Positions 8,254 to 15,526 of a stretch of DNA of 57,898 bases are shown piece by piece (within the stretch, counting starts at the first letter, position 1; every line of letters begins with the position of its first letter). The stretch is from Planosporangium flavigriseum (GTDB taxonomy: Bacteria > Actinomycetota > Actinomycetes > Mycobacteriales > Micromonosporaceae): contig NZ_JAATVW010000025.1 in assembly GCF_011947225.1 (NCBI RefSeq), positions 1-57,898 of the forward strand. The letters are read 5' to 3'. The translations under genes were made by a program, and so were the position numbers. The notes beneath the pieces are model-generated. The model was not told where the DNA came from, made no database searches, and worked only from the letters and a program-made list of their open reading frames with translations.

Positions 8254-9880
8254 GCGGGAAACCATACTGCTCGAGCAGGACCCCGTGCCCCGCCCACCAC
8301 CGGCGGCGGCGTCGGAGTCCGAGGAGGGCCGGCTGGGCCGCCTCGGGGTGTCGTTACTGGTCTTCTCCATCGTCACCGGCCTGGTGACGCACGGCTGGAA
8401 CCTGTTCAAGTACCCGCTGTACCTGTCCGACGAAGGCATCTACATGCAGCAGGCGTGGTCGGTGCTCCGCCACGGCAAGCTGTCGCCGTACACGTACTTC
8501 TACGACCACGCCCCGCTGGGCTGGTTGACGATCGCGGGGTGGGTCGCGGTCATCCCCGGCCAATTCAACAGTTTCGGCTTCCCGGTCAACGTCGGCCGGG
8601 CGCTGATGGTGCTGGTGCACGCCGGCTGCGTCTTCCTGCTCTTCGAGGTGGTCCGGCGGTACTCGGGCAGCAGGGCCGCCGCGACCCTGGCGGCGTTCCT
8701 GTTCAACGTCTCGCCGCTGGCCGTGTACTTCCAGCGCATGGTGCTGCTGGACAACCTGATGGTCTTCTGGGTGCTGGTCGGGCTGTACATCCTCGCCCGC
8801 AAGGACGGCCGGATCGTCACCGCGATGGGCGCGGGGCTCGCGTTCGGGTTCGCGTTGATCACGAAGGAGAACGCGGCTTTCCTGCTGCCCGGCTTCGGGT
8901 ATCTGCTGCACCGGAGCATCGTCGACAACAGCAACCGGCGGTTCTCCGCCAGTTTCTGGTGGTTCGCCGCGGGGGCGCCGGTCTCGCTGTACATGCTGTA
9001 CGCCCAGATCAAGAACGAGTTGCTGCCGGCGAACCTGGACTTCAACCTGGCCTCGCCACCGGCGGACCACGTGTCGCTGCTGTACACGATCTGGTGGCAG
9101 CTCAACCGCACCGCGTCGGGCGGTCAGGGCACGATGTTCTCCACGCTGCTGCACGACAGTTGGATGTGGAAGGACAAGTACATCCTGATCACCGGCACGG
9201 CGGCCACCATCGCGAACCTGGTGCTGTCGCTGAACGCGCGGCGGCGCGAGGTGCCGATGCTGGGCGTCGGGCTGCTGGCCATTGGGTACGGCTTCTACCT
9301 GACGCGCAGCGTGCTGCTGGACTTCTACGTGGCGCCGCTGGTGCCGCTGCTGGCGCTGAACATCGGCCTGTGTTACGGCCGCATCACCCGCTACGGCAAG
9401 CCGATCGCGGTGGCGCTGCTGACGGCCATCGTCTGTGCGCTGCCGCTGTCGCAGCCGCACGGCTACCTGGTGGCGTGGGACTCCACAGGTACCCGGCTGC
9501 TGCTGGCCGACCAGTACCGGCTGCCGCAGACCAACATGCAGAACCTGCAGGTGAAGTGGATCAGGGAGAACATTCCACCGGACGCTCGGCTGATCATCGA
9601 CGACGACATCTGGGTGGCGCTGCGGGAAGGCACGCCGAAGTACCCCAACGCGCAGTCGCACTTCAAGGCGGCGTCCGACCCGGACGTCCGGGACAAGATC
9701 TTCCATCAGGACTGGCACAACGTCGACTACGTCGTGATGTCCAACAAGATGCGCGATGCGCTCCAGCGCAACAACGAGGGTTGGATCATGGAGGCCATCG
9801 ACCAGCACGGTGAACAGGTGTGGCGGATCGATCGAGGTGACGTGCACCTGGAGATCATCAAGATCAACAATACCGGCTGA
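8243..9880 (+). CDS. GT39/ArnT-like membrane glycosyltransferase
   Basis: 545 residues from a GTG overlapping the upstream gene by 11 nt. After a 35-residue cytoplasmic N-terminus there are about ten hydrophobic segments. The first periplasmic loop carries the acidic pair Asp63-Glu64 (YPLYLSDEGIYM) that is catalytic in the polyprenyl-phosphate-sugar-dependent GT-C family (PMT/ArnT). The C-terminal 150 residues (after LPLSQPHGYLVAW) look like an extracellular globular domain. It probably moves a sugar from a lipid-linked donor to a protein or glycan outside the membrane. The GtrA protein could supply that donor and the downstream Ig-repeat protein could be an acceptor; both are inferences from gene order. 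Confidence 0.85.
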   Translation: MPRERETILLEQDPVPRPPPAAASESEEGRLGRLGVSLLVFSIVTGLVTHGWNLFKYPLYLSDEGIYMQQAWSVLRHGKLSPYTYFYDHAPLGWLTIAGWVAVIPGQFNSFGFPVNVGRALMVLVHAGCVFLLFEVVRRYSGSRAAATLAAFLFNVSPLAVYFQRMVLLDNLMVFWVLVGLYILARKDGRIVTAMGAGLAFGFALITKENAAFLLPGFGYLLHRSIVDNSNRRFSASFWWFAAGAPVSLYMLYAQIKNELLPANLDFNLASPPADHVSLLYTIWWQLNRTASGGQGTMFSTLLHDSWMWKDKYILITGTAATIANLVLSLNARRREVPMLGVGLLAIGYGFYLTRSVLLDFYVAPLVPLLALNIGLCYGRITRYGKPIAVALLTAIVCALPLSQPHGYLVAWDSTGTRLLLADQYRLPQTNMQNLQVKWIRENIPPDARLIIDDDIWVALREGTPKYPNAQSHFKAASDPDVRDKIFHQDWHNVDYVVMSNKMRDALQRNNEGWIMEAIDQHGEQVWRIDRGDVHLEIIKINNTG

Positions 9881-9914
9881 CCGCCGGCCTCTCGCACGGC
9901 AGAGGAGGGTAGAG

Positions 9915-11357
9915 ATGGCAAACGCGGTGCGCACCCGGTCGGCGCAGTCCGTACAGGAGGCACGCGTCCGGGCCCGGCAGAACTGGAAGAGGCTGGTGAT
10001 CCTGGTCGTGGCCGTGTTCGTGGTGGTCAACCTGGCCCGCTCGGTACTGCCGACGCTCGGGGTCAAGACTCCGCTGACCGGCCGGCCCACCTCCGGCGCC
10101 ACGACCGGGGCCAAGACCATGCCGCCGGCGACCGCCGAGGTCAACGGCGTGAAGGTGCTCGGCAGCGGGGCGCCGATCGTCACCCTGGATCCCGGTATGG
10201 TCCGGCCCGACATGCCGGTGACGATCGTCGGTTCCGGGTTCGACCCCGGGGCCAAGATCGACATACTGATGACGAAGGGCTCCGGCAAGAAGGCCAAGAC
10301 CACGCCGCTGACGACGGCGACGGGGGACCGGTACGGGGCGTTCTACACGACCCTCAAGTTCCCGGCCCAGGGGCCCAACGCGGGCGGGCAGAACAGCGAG
10401 ATCACGGCCCAGCAGCGCGGCGGCAAGACCAAGAAAGTGGCCAAGGCGCAGGCCCAGATGGCCGCGGGTGCCGCCGGCGTGGCCAAGCTCTCGGCGGTCG
10501 TCGGCAAGCCCGGGGACACCGTGACGCTGTCGGTGTCGGGCTTCTCGCCGTACGAGGAGCTGTCCGTCTACTGGGGCCGGATCAGCGGAACTCCCAACGA
10601 GACGCTGAAGACCGACAGCACCGGCTCGGTCCAGAAGGTTCCGCTCAAGGTCGGCGTCTCCGCGGTCGGCACCACCAGCCTGGTGATCGTCGGACAGAAG
10701 AGTGGCGCCGCGGCGAGCCTGCCGTTCCAGGTGCTCAAGCTCTACCCGTCGATCGCGCTGAAGCCGTACGCGGTCAAGGCGATGAACCCGATCGGCTTCA
10801 CCGGCAAGGGGTTCATGCCCAATGAACGAGTGCTCATCCGGCTCAACTCGGCCAGCGGCGCACCCATCCTGGTGGCCCAGACCGACGGGGCGGGAACCTT
10901 CAGAAGCGGCGGCTTCATCGTGCCGTACCAGTTGAAGGGCGCGCAGCGGATCGTGTTCACCGGCGAACTGAGCCGTGCGACGGTCAACTCCAGCTTCACC
11001 GTCCTGCCATACATGCCCATGGTGCGTACGAGCACGTACGGCGGGTCGCCGGGGACGATCATCAGCTTCTACGCCACCGGGTTCGGCGCGAACGAGGCCG
11101 TGCACGTGTACGCGGCCAAGGGCAAGGGTGCCAAGCGTGAACTGGTCGCCGCGTTCCGTGTCGACGCGACCGGCAGCGCGCGGGCCGGCGGCCGATACAC
11201 GGTCCCGGGCGACGCGGGGGACGCCGTGCTGTTTACGCTGGTGGGACAGCGTAGCGGTGGTTCAGCAACCGTCACCTTCAAGGTCGACAACTCGGCCGGC
11301 CCCGTTGACGTCGCGCCGCAGCCGCCGTACGCGCTGCCCCCGGATCTGCAGAATTAG
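9915..11357 (+). CDS. Membrane-anchored extracellular Ig-like repeat protein
   Basis: 480 residues. ATG 9915 is preceded by GAGGAGGG. An Arg-rich cytoplasmic N-terminus (1-25) and one transmembrane helix (about 26-46, VILVVAVFVVVNLA) leave the rest outside. Four repeats of roughly 90-100 residues each contain a GxGF-x-P/A-x-E motif: GSGFDPGAKIDI (about 105), SGFSPYEELSVYW (206), GKGFMPNERVLIRL (296) and ATGFGANEAVHVYA (387). These resemble IPT/TIG-type beta-sandwiches. It has no catalytic motif. It ends the GT2/GT39 gene run and may bind, scaffold or be glycosylated by that system. I recognise no named family. Confidence 0.8.
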   Translation: MANAVRTRSAQSVQEARVRARQNWKRLVILVVAVFVVVNLARSVLPTLGVKTPLTGRPTSGATTGAKTMPPATAEVNGVKVLGSGAPIVTLDPGMVRPDMPVTIVGSGFDPGAKIDILMTKGSGKKAKTTPLTTATGDRYGAFYTTLKFPAQGPNAGGQNSEITAQQRGGKTKKVAKAQAQMAAGAAGVAKLSAVVGKPGDTVTLSVSGFSPYEELSVYWGRISGTPNETLKTDSTGSVQKVPLKVGVSAVGTTSLVIVGQKSGAAASLPFQVLKLYPSIALKPYAVKAMNPIGFTGKGFMPNERVLIRLNSASGAPILVAQTDGAGTFRSGGFIVPYQLKGAQRIVFTGELSRATVNSSFTVLPYMPMVRTSTYGGSPGTIISFYATGFGANEAVHVYAAKGKGAKRELVAAFRVDATGSARAGGRYTVPGDAGDAVLFTLVGQRSGGSATVTFKVDNSAGPVDVAPQPPYALPPDLQN

Positions 11358-11378
11358 CCGCCCCCGGGAGGCGCCGAC

Positions 11379-12485
11379 ATGACCCAGCCGGTCAGGTACG
11401 AGGCGGCCTTCCGGGCGGCACCGCAGGCGCTGCTCGTGGTCGACGGCGCCGGGGTGGTCCGGCTGGTCAGTGCGGAGGCCGAGCGCCTGCTGCGCCGGGG
11501 CACCGCCGACCTGGTCGGGCAGCGGCTGGACGGACTGCTTGTCGGTGACCCGACCCGGTCGCTGCGAACCGGCCCGCCTGCGGAGGCGGCAGGGCCGGTG
11601 CTCGCCACCTCCGCGCTGCGGCTGCCCGACGGCGGCCAGGTACCGGTCGATCTGCGGATGAGCACCGCTGACGGCGGCATCGTGATCGCTGTCGACGAAC
11701 TCGGCGAGCCGGGCCGTTCCCGCCCTGCGCTGGAGGCCCGCCTGCGCCGGCTCGCCGACGCCGAGCAGGAGCAGGAGCGGTTGCTGGGCGACCTGATCCG
11801 GACCCAGGAGCGCGAGCGGGCGAGGATCGCCGCCGGGGTGCACGACGACAGCCTGCAAGTGATCACCGCGGCGATGCTGCGCCTGCAACAGTTGCGCCGC
11901 CGGCTACGGGACCCCGACGCGCTCGAGGTGCTGGAGCGGCTGGAGGAGACGATCGCCCTCGCCGCGGACCGGCTGCGACGGTTGATCTTCGATTTCCGGC
12001 CGCCCGCGCTGGAGCGCGTCGGGCTGCCCGCTGCGGTGCGTGACGCCCTGTCGCGGATGCACGACGACATCGGCATCGAGGTCATCCTCGACAACCGCCT
12101 GACCGCTGAACCGCCGCTGCCCGCCCGCGTGCTGCTGTACCGCATCCTCCAGGAGGCGCTGGCGAACGTCGCCAGGCACGCGGCTGCCGACCGCGTGGAG
12201 GTAACTCTCGAGCATCAGGACGACGGTTTCTTCGCGCGCGTACGCGACAACGGAGTCGGGCTGCCGGCCGGCGACCGCCGCGCCCGCCAGCCCGCGCCCG
12301 GGCATCTGGGGCTGGTGCTGATGCGCGAGCGGGCGACGTTCGCCGGTGGCTGGTTCCGATTGGACAGTGAACCGGGCGCCGGGACGGCGGTCTCGGTCTG
12401 GATACCGCGCGGCGCCGACCTCGAGACGACCCCCCGCCCGCCGGCGCTGCGCGCAAGCCCGCCCCGCGACGATGCGGTCGCGTGA
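11379..12485 (+). CDS. PAS-type sensor histidine kinase, NarL/DesK class
   Basis: 368 residues, soluble. An N-terminal PAS-like domain (about 1-110; EAAFRAAPQALLVVDGAGVV) leads through a coiled-coil to HisKA_3 (RARIAAGVHDDSLQVIT, phospho-acceptor near His155) and a HATPase_c domain (RILQEALANVARHAA, VRDNGVGLP, GAGTAVSVWIP). It starts 21 nt after the Ig-repeat gene and its stop overlaps the next regulator, so it could belong to the same transcription unit as the glycan genes. That makes it a candidate regulator of the locus or sensor of envelope state. The last 25 residues are a disordered Pro/Arg-rich tail. Confidence 0.9.
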   Translation: MTQPVRYEAAFRAAPQALLVVDGAGVVRLVSAEAERLLRRGTADLVGQRLDGLLVGDPTRSLRTGPPAEAAGPVLATSALRLPDGGQVPVDLRMSTADGGIVIAVDELGEPGRSRPALEARLRRLADAEQEQERLLGDLIRTQERERARIAAGVHDDSLQVITAAMLRLQQLRRRLRDPDALEVLERLEETIALAADRLRRLIFDFRPPALERVGLPAAVRDALSRMHDDIGIEVILDNRLTAEPPLPARVLLYRILQEALANVARHAAADRVEVTLEHQDDGFFARVRDNGVGLPAGDRRARQPAPGHLGLVLMRERATFAGGWFRLDSEPGAGTAVSVWIPRGADLETTPRPPALRASPPRDDAVA

Positions 12486-13156
12486 TGACCAGCGAGCGCC
12501 GGCACCGGATTCTGATCGTCGAGGACCATCAGGTAGTCGCCGAGGGCCTCGCCGCGTTGCTGGGGGAGCACCCCGACCTGGAGGTGGTCGGCATCGCCGG
12601 GAGTGTCGCCGACGTCGAGCGGTGGGCGGGCAGCGCGGCGGTCGACGTGGCGGTGGTGGACTACTGGCTGCCCGACGGCACGGGCGTGGACGCGACGGCG
12701 GTGCTGCGCAGGTACTGGCCGGAGATCATGGTGCTGTTCCTGAGCGCGGACGACAGCGATGAGTCGATGCTGGCCGCGCTGGAGACCGCCGCGTCCGGAT
12801 ACCTGATCAAGAGCGCGGGCGGGGCCGACGTGACCGCTGCGGTACGCCGGGCGGCCGAGGGGGAGATCGTGGTGCCCGCGCGCCAGTTGGCTGCCCTGTT
12901 GGCGCGCCGGCGGGAGCAGGCGCAGCGGCAGGCCGAGCGTGCGCGGATGATCGAGAGCCTCACTCCGCGCGAGCGGCAGATCCTGGGATTGATGGCCGAA
13001 GGCATGGACAACCGCGACATCGCGCGTCAGCTCGGGGTGAGCTACACGACAGTACGTAGCCATGTCCGCCACCTGTTGAACAAACTGAGCGCGCACTCCA
13101 AATTGGAGGCCGTCGTCAAGGCGGCCGAGTGGGGCCTGTCGGAGTGGCAGCACTGA
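12485..13156 (+). CDS. LuxR/NarL-family response regulator
   Basis: 223 residues from ATG 12485, which overlaps the kinase stop by 1 nt (TGATG); a GTG three bases earlier is also possible. The receiver shows ILIVEDHQ, phospho-acceptor Asp59 in VVDYWLPDG and the conserved Lys in YLIKSAGGAD. The C-terminal HTH (LTPRERQILGLMAEG, SYTTVRSHVRHLLNKL) is a LuxR type. It is the cognate partner of the kinase just upstream. Its targets are unknown; the adjacent glycan genes and the periodic repeats right after its stop are the obvious candidates. Confidence 0.94.
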   Translation: MTSERRHRILIVEDHQVVAEGLAALLGEHPDLEVVGIAGSVADVERWAGSAAVDVAVVDYWLPDGTGVDATAVLRRYWPEIMVLFLSADDSDESMLAALETAASGYLIKSAGGADVTAAVRRAAEGEIVVPARQLAALLARRREQAQRQAERARMIESLTPRERQILGLMAEGMDNRDIARQLGVSYTTVRSHVRHLLNKLSAHSKLEAVVKAAEWGLSEWQH

Positions 13157-13245
13157 ATGCCTGCCGACCCGGCCCAGTTGCCCCGCTGAATTCCTGCCGG
13201 CGTCGTCCATCCGTGCCACCGAATCCCCGCCGTCCTCGTTCATTT
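13147..13245. repeat. Three degenerate direct repeats with exact 33-bp period
   Basis: Units start at 13147, 13180 and 13213. Each contains a core of the form CYGAATNCCYGCCG (CTGAATGCCTGCCG, CTGAATTCCTGCCG, CCGAATCCCCGCCG). The first overlaps the response-regulator stop and the others are intergenic. A regular spacing of about three helical turns suggests repeated protein binding sites, but a relic of a minus-strand 11-residue protein repeat is also possible. Confidence 0.5.
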
Positions 13246-13583
13246 GTAGTAGGCCAGGTGGAGGGGGAGCGGTCGAGCGAATCACGCGGGCAAAGTCCGC
13301 TCATCGGTACGGGTACCTATCCCACACTCGTCCGTAGCGTTTGCTCTTGCCCGAGAGGTTGAGCGGCACTTCCCTGACCGGAGCGTGTCGCGGTTCGCCT
13401 CGGCAGGTGGAGGTTCACCGGCCGTGGCGGCCGGAGGCCAGATGGGCTCGTCGGTGTAGCGCCGGCGGGCTTTTCGCATCCTCAGCCGCAGATTGATCCG
13501 ACGACCGCGCTGCTCGCGGTATCGCCGACCACCGGCGTGCCCTCGATGCGTGGCGTCGACCGACCGTTAGGACAGAGCCACGT
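13246..13583. other. Intergenic region upstream of the GH5 gene
   Basis: About 340 nt with no supported gene. It holds short palindromic stretches (CCGGCCGTGGCGGCCGG at 13418-13434; a GC-rich stretch ending in CTTTT near 13466-13477). I could not match it to a known riboswitch and found no CebR/CelR box here, unlike the GH9 gene at 41136. Confidence 0.4.
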
Positions 13584-14855
13584 ATGGGACCTTCCTGGCT
13601 TCCCAAGACGATCGAGCGTTTGAGGTCGCGTTCGCGCGTGCGCAAGCCGGTGCTCTACACCAGCGTGCTGGCGACGCTGCTTGCCGTCGCGGCCGCGGTC
13701 TCGATCCCTTCGCTCAGCATGGACAAGCCCGCCGGTGAGGCGCAGTCGCAGTCGCAGTCGAAGGCTTCGATGAAGTTCCCGCTGCGCGCTGAGGGTGGGA
13801 AGATCGTTGACGCGAACGGCAAAGAGGTCGTGCTCACCGGTGTGAACTGGTTCGGTCTGGAGACCGGCAACTACGCTCCGCACGGCATCTGGCAGCGCAA
13901 CTGGCAGCAGATGCTCGACGAGATGGTCGGCCAGGGCTTCAACACCCTGCGCCTGCCCTACAGCAACGAGGCCCTCCAGGCGAAGAGCATTCCCACCCAG
14001 GGCATCGACACCAAGATGAACCCCGACCTGGTCGGCCTCAACGGCGAGCAGATCATGGACAAGATCGTCAACGGGGCCACCAGCCGCGGCATGATGGTCA
14101 TGCTCGACCGCCACCGTCCGGACCAGTACGGCCAGAGCAGCCTCTGGTACACCGACAAGGTCAGCGAAGAGACCTGGATCAACGACTGGGTCAAGCTGGC
14201 GACGAAGTACAAGAACAACCCGCTGGTCATCGCCGCCGACCTGCACAACGAGCCGCACGCCGAGGCGACCTGGGGCGACGGCAACGAGAAGACCGACTGG
14301 AAGATGGCCGCCGAGCGGGCTGGCAACGCCATCCTCAAGGCCAACCCGAACATGCTGATCGTCGTCGAGGGCATCGAGACCTACAAGGGCGAGGGCGGCA
14401 AGGGCTACTGGTGGGGCGGCAACCTGCAGGGCGCCAAGGAGCACCCGGTGAAGCTGTCCGACCAGTCCAAGCTGGTCTACTCCGCGCACGACTACAGCCC
14501 GAAGGTGTGGGGCCAGCAGTGGTTCAGCGACCCCAACTTCCCCAAGAACATGCCGGCCCTGTGGGACCAGCAGTGGGGCTACCTGGTCAAGGACAACACC
14601 GCTCCGGTGATCCTCGGTGAGTTCGGTGGCCGCTCGGTCGACACGAAGGACGCTGAGGGTGTCTGGCAGCACGCGCTGATCGACTACCTCAAGCAGAACA
14701 ACATCAGCTACACCTACTGGTCGTGGAACCCCAACTCCGGTGACACCGGCGGCATCGTCGGCGAGGACTGGACCACGGTCAACAAGGACAAGATGGACCT
14801 GTTGAAGAGCTACCAGGGGCCCATGGCTCCGAAGCCCACCAACAACCCGGCTTGA
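13584..14855 (+). CDS. GH5-family endoglucanase, membrane-anchored or secreted
   Basis: 423 residues. After a basic N-terminus (about 1-29) comes a hydrophobic helix (30-45) with no clear AxA cleavage site, so the enzyme may stay membrane-anchored. A 20-residue linker and one GH5 (beta/alpha)8 domain follow. Family motifs are present: LTGVNWFGLETGN at the entrance, FNTLRLPYSNE, acid/base Glu223 in ADLHNEPH, and nucleophile Glu346 in VILGEFGGRS. It would cleave beta-1,4-glucan or a related beta-glycan. There is no carbohydrate-binding module. It follows a putative polysaccharide-synthase locus and precedes a c-di-GMP gene, a pattern like cellulose-type systems that carry a glucanase. It could equally be a simple saprophytic cellulase. 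Confidence 0.9.
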   Translation: MGPSWLPKTIERLRSRSRVRKPVLYTSVLATLLAVAAAVSIPSLSMDKPAGEAQSQSQSKASMKFPLRAEGGKIVDANGKEVVLTGVNWFGLETGNYAPHGIWQRNWQQMLDEMVGQGFNTLRLPYSNEALQAKSIPTQGIDTKMNPDLVGLNGEQIMDKIVNGATSRGMMVMLDRHRPDQYGQSSLWYTDKVSEETWINDWVKLATKYKNNPLVIAADLHNEPHAEATWGDGNEKTDWKMAAERAGNAILKANPNMLIVVEGIETYKGEGGKGYWWGGNLQGAKEHPVKLSDQSKLVYSAHDYSPKVWGQQWFSDPNFPKNMPALWDQQWGYLVKDNTAPVILGEFGGRSVDTKDAEGVWQHALIDYLKQNNISYTYWSWNPNSGDTGGIVGEDWTTVNKDKMDLLKSYQGPMAPKPTNNPA

Positions 14856-14870
14856 TTCCTCCCCCCCAAT

Positions 14871-14906
14871 GGTCCTGGGGACCACCGTCCGGTGGTCCCC
14901 AGGACC
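14871..14906 (+). terminator. Perfect 16-bp stem terminator after GH5
   Basis: GGTCCTGGGGACCACC (14871-14886), loop GTCC, GGTGGTCCCCAGGACC (14891-14906). It is a perfect 16-bp stem 15 nt after the GH5 stop and lacks a strong T-run, as is common for high-GC actinomycete terminators. Confidence 0.85.
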
Positions 14907-14922
14907 GCCCCCTGAACTGACG

Positions 14923-14959
14923 AAGCCTCCGGCTGCGAAGAGCGCGCCGGGGGCTTTGT
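14923..14959 (+). terminator. Second hairpin terminator
   Basis: AAGCCTCCGGC (14923-14933) pairs with GCCGGGGGCTT (14946-14956), including one G-T wobble, followed by TTG. It backs up the stronger hairpin just upstream. Confidence 0.65.
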
Positions 14960-15073
14960 CCTATCTGCCCTTGCGTCGTCCCGGCAGTCGCCAGGGGCAT
15001 GATTAGCGATCGGTGATCATGGGTATTACCAGGCCACTGAGGCACTCCAACTAGGGACCTGGGAGCACGAGAG

Positions 15074-15229
15074 ATGTTGATCTTAGGCATCATCCTTCTT
15101 CTACTGGGTATATTCCTGAAGATTTCGATCTTGACGACGATCGGTGTGATCCTGCTCGTCATCGGCGCGGTTCTCTTCATCATGGGATCGGTCGGGCGGC
15201 CGATCGGCGGCAGGCGCCATTATTGGTAG
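15074..15229 (+). CDS. DUF6131-type small membrane peptide
   Basis: 51 residues: MLILGIILLLLGIFLKISI, then a second hydrophobic helix (TTIGVILLVIGAVLFIMG) and the conserved tail GSVGRPIGGRRHYW. Two closely spaced helices and the GRRHYW end match the DUF6131 family of actinobacterial mini-proteins. Function is unknown and its location is presumably the cytoplasmic membrane. GGGAGCACGAGAG precedes the ATG. It stands alone between two strong terminators, so it is its own transcription unit. Codon use is less GC-biased than in its neighbours (TTA and CTA leucines; TTA is rare in actinomycetes and can make expression depend on the bldA tRNA). Confidence 0.88.
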   Translation: MLILGIILLLLGIFLKISILTTIGVILLVIGAVLFIMGSVGRPIGGRRHYW

Positions 15230-15251
15230 CGGCCACGTGGATGGCCGCGAC

Positions 15252-15303
15252 ACATGACAGTTTGCCCGCGCCCCGACTCCGGGGCGCGGGCCAACTGTCA
15301 TGT
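15252..15303 (+). terminator. Very long hairpin terminator after DUF6131
   Basis: A 24-bp stem with one mismatch (15252-15275 with 15280-15303) around an ACTC loop; the core is GCGCCCCG/CGGGGCGC. It begins 22 nt past the stop. It is symmetrical enough to act in both directions. Confidence 0.85.
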
Positions 15304-15526
15304 CGTGCGGTCGCAGTTCAGCGACGGTGCCGGCGGTAGGCGACGTGGGCCAGGCAGGCGTCGCGCCGGTACGGGGTAGGCCGGTGAGCCAACGACCCGT
15401 TGCGCAGTCGGTTCCGGGCGTCAGTCGATTTGCCCGACAGCTGAATGTCAATTTCCGGCGGTAGCCGGTACGGTATTGGGCTCGTAGGGGTCGGACTACC
15501 GCGCGGATGGCGAACACGAGTTGCTC

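Noticed and set aside
6925-8439. 504-codon minus-strand frame opposite the GT2 gene
   Set aside because: His/Arg/Val-rich antisense of a clear glycosyltransferase; no start signal and no recognisable domain.
8354-10303. 649-codon minus-strand frame opposite the GT39 gene
   Set aside because: Antisense shadow; low-complexity Gln/Arg/Val composition.
13147-13245. CRISPR-like reading of the 33-bp periodic repeats
   Set aside because: The copies are contiguous with no spacers and are strongly diverged.
13246-13583. Possible riboswitch before GH5
   Set aside because: I looked for c-di-GMP, c-di-AMP and cobalamin landmarks by eye and found none.
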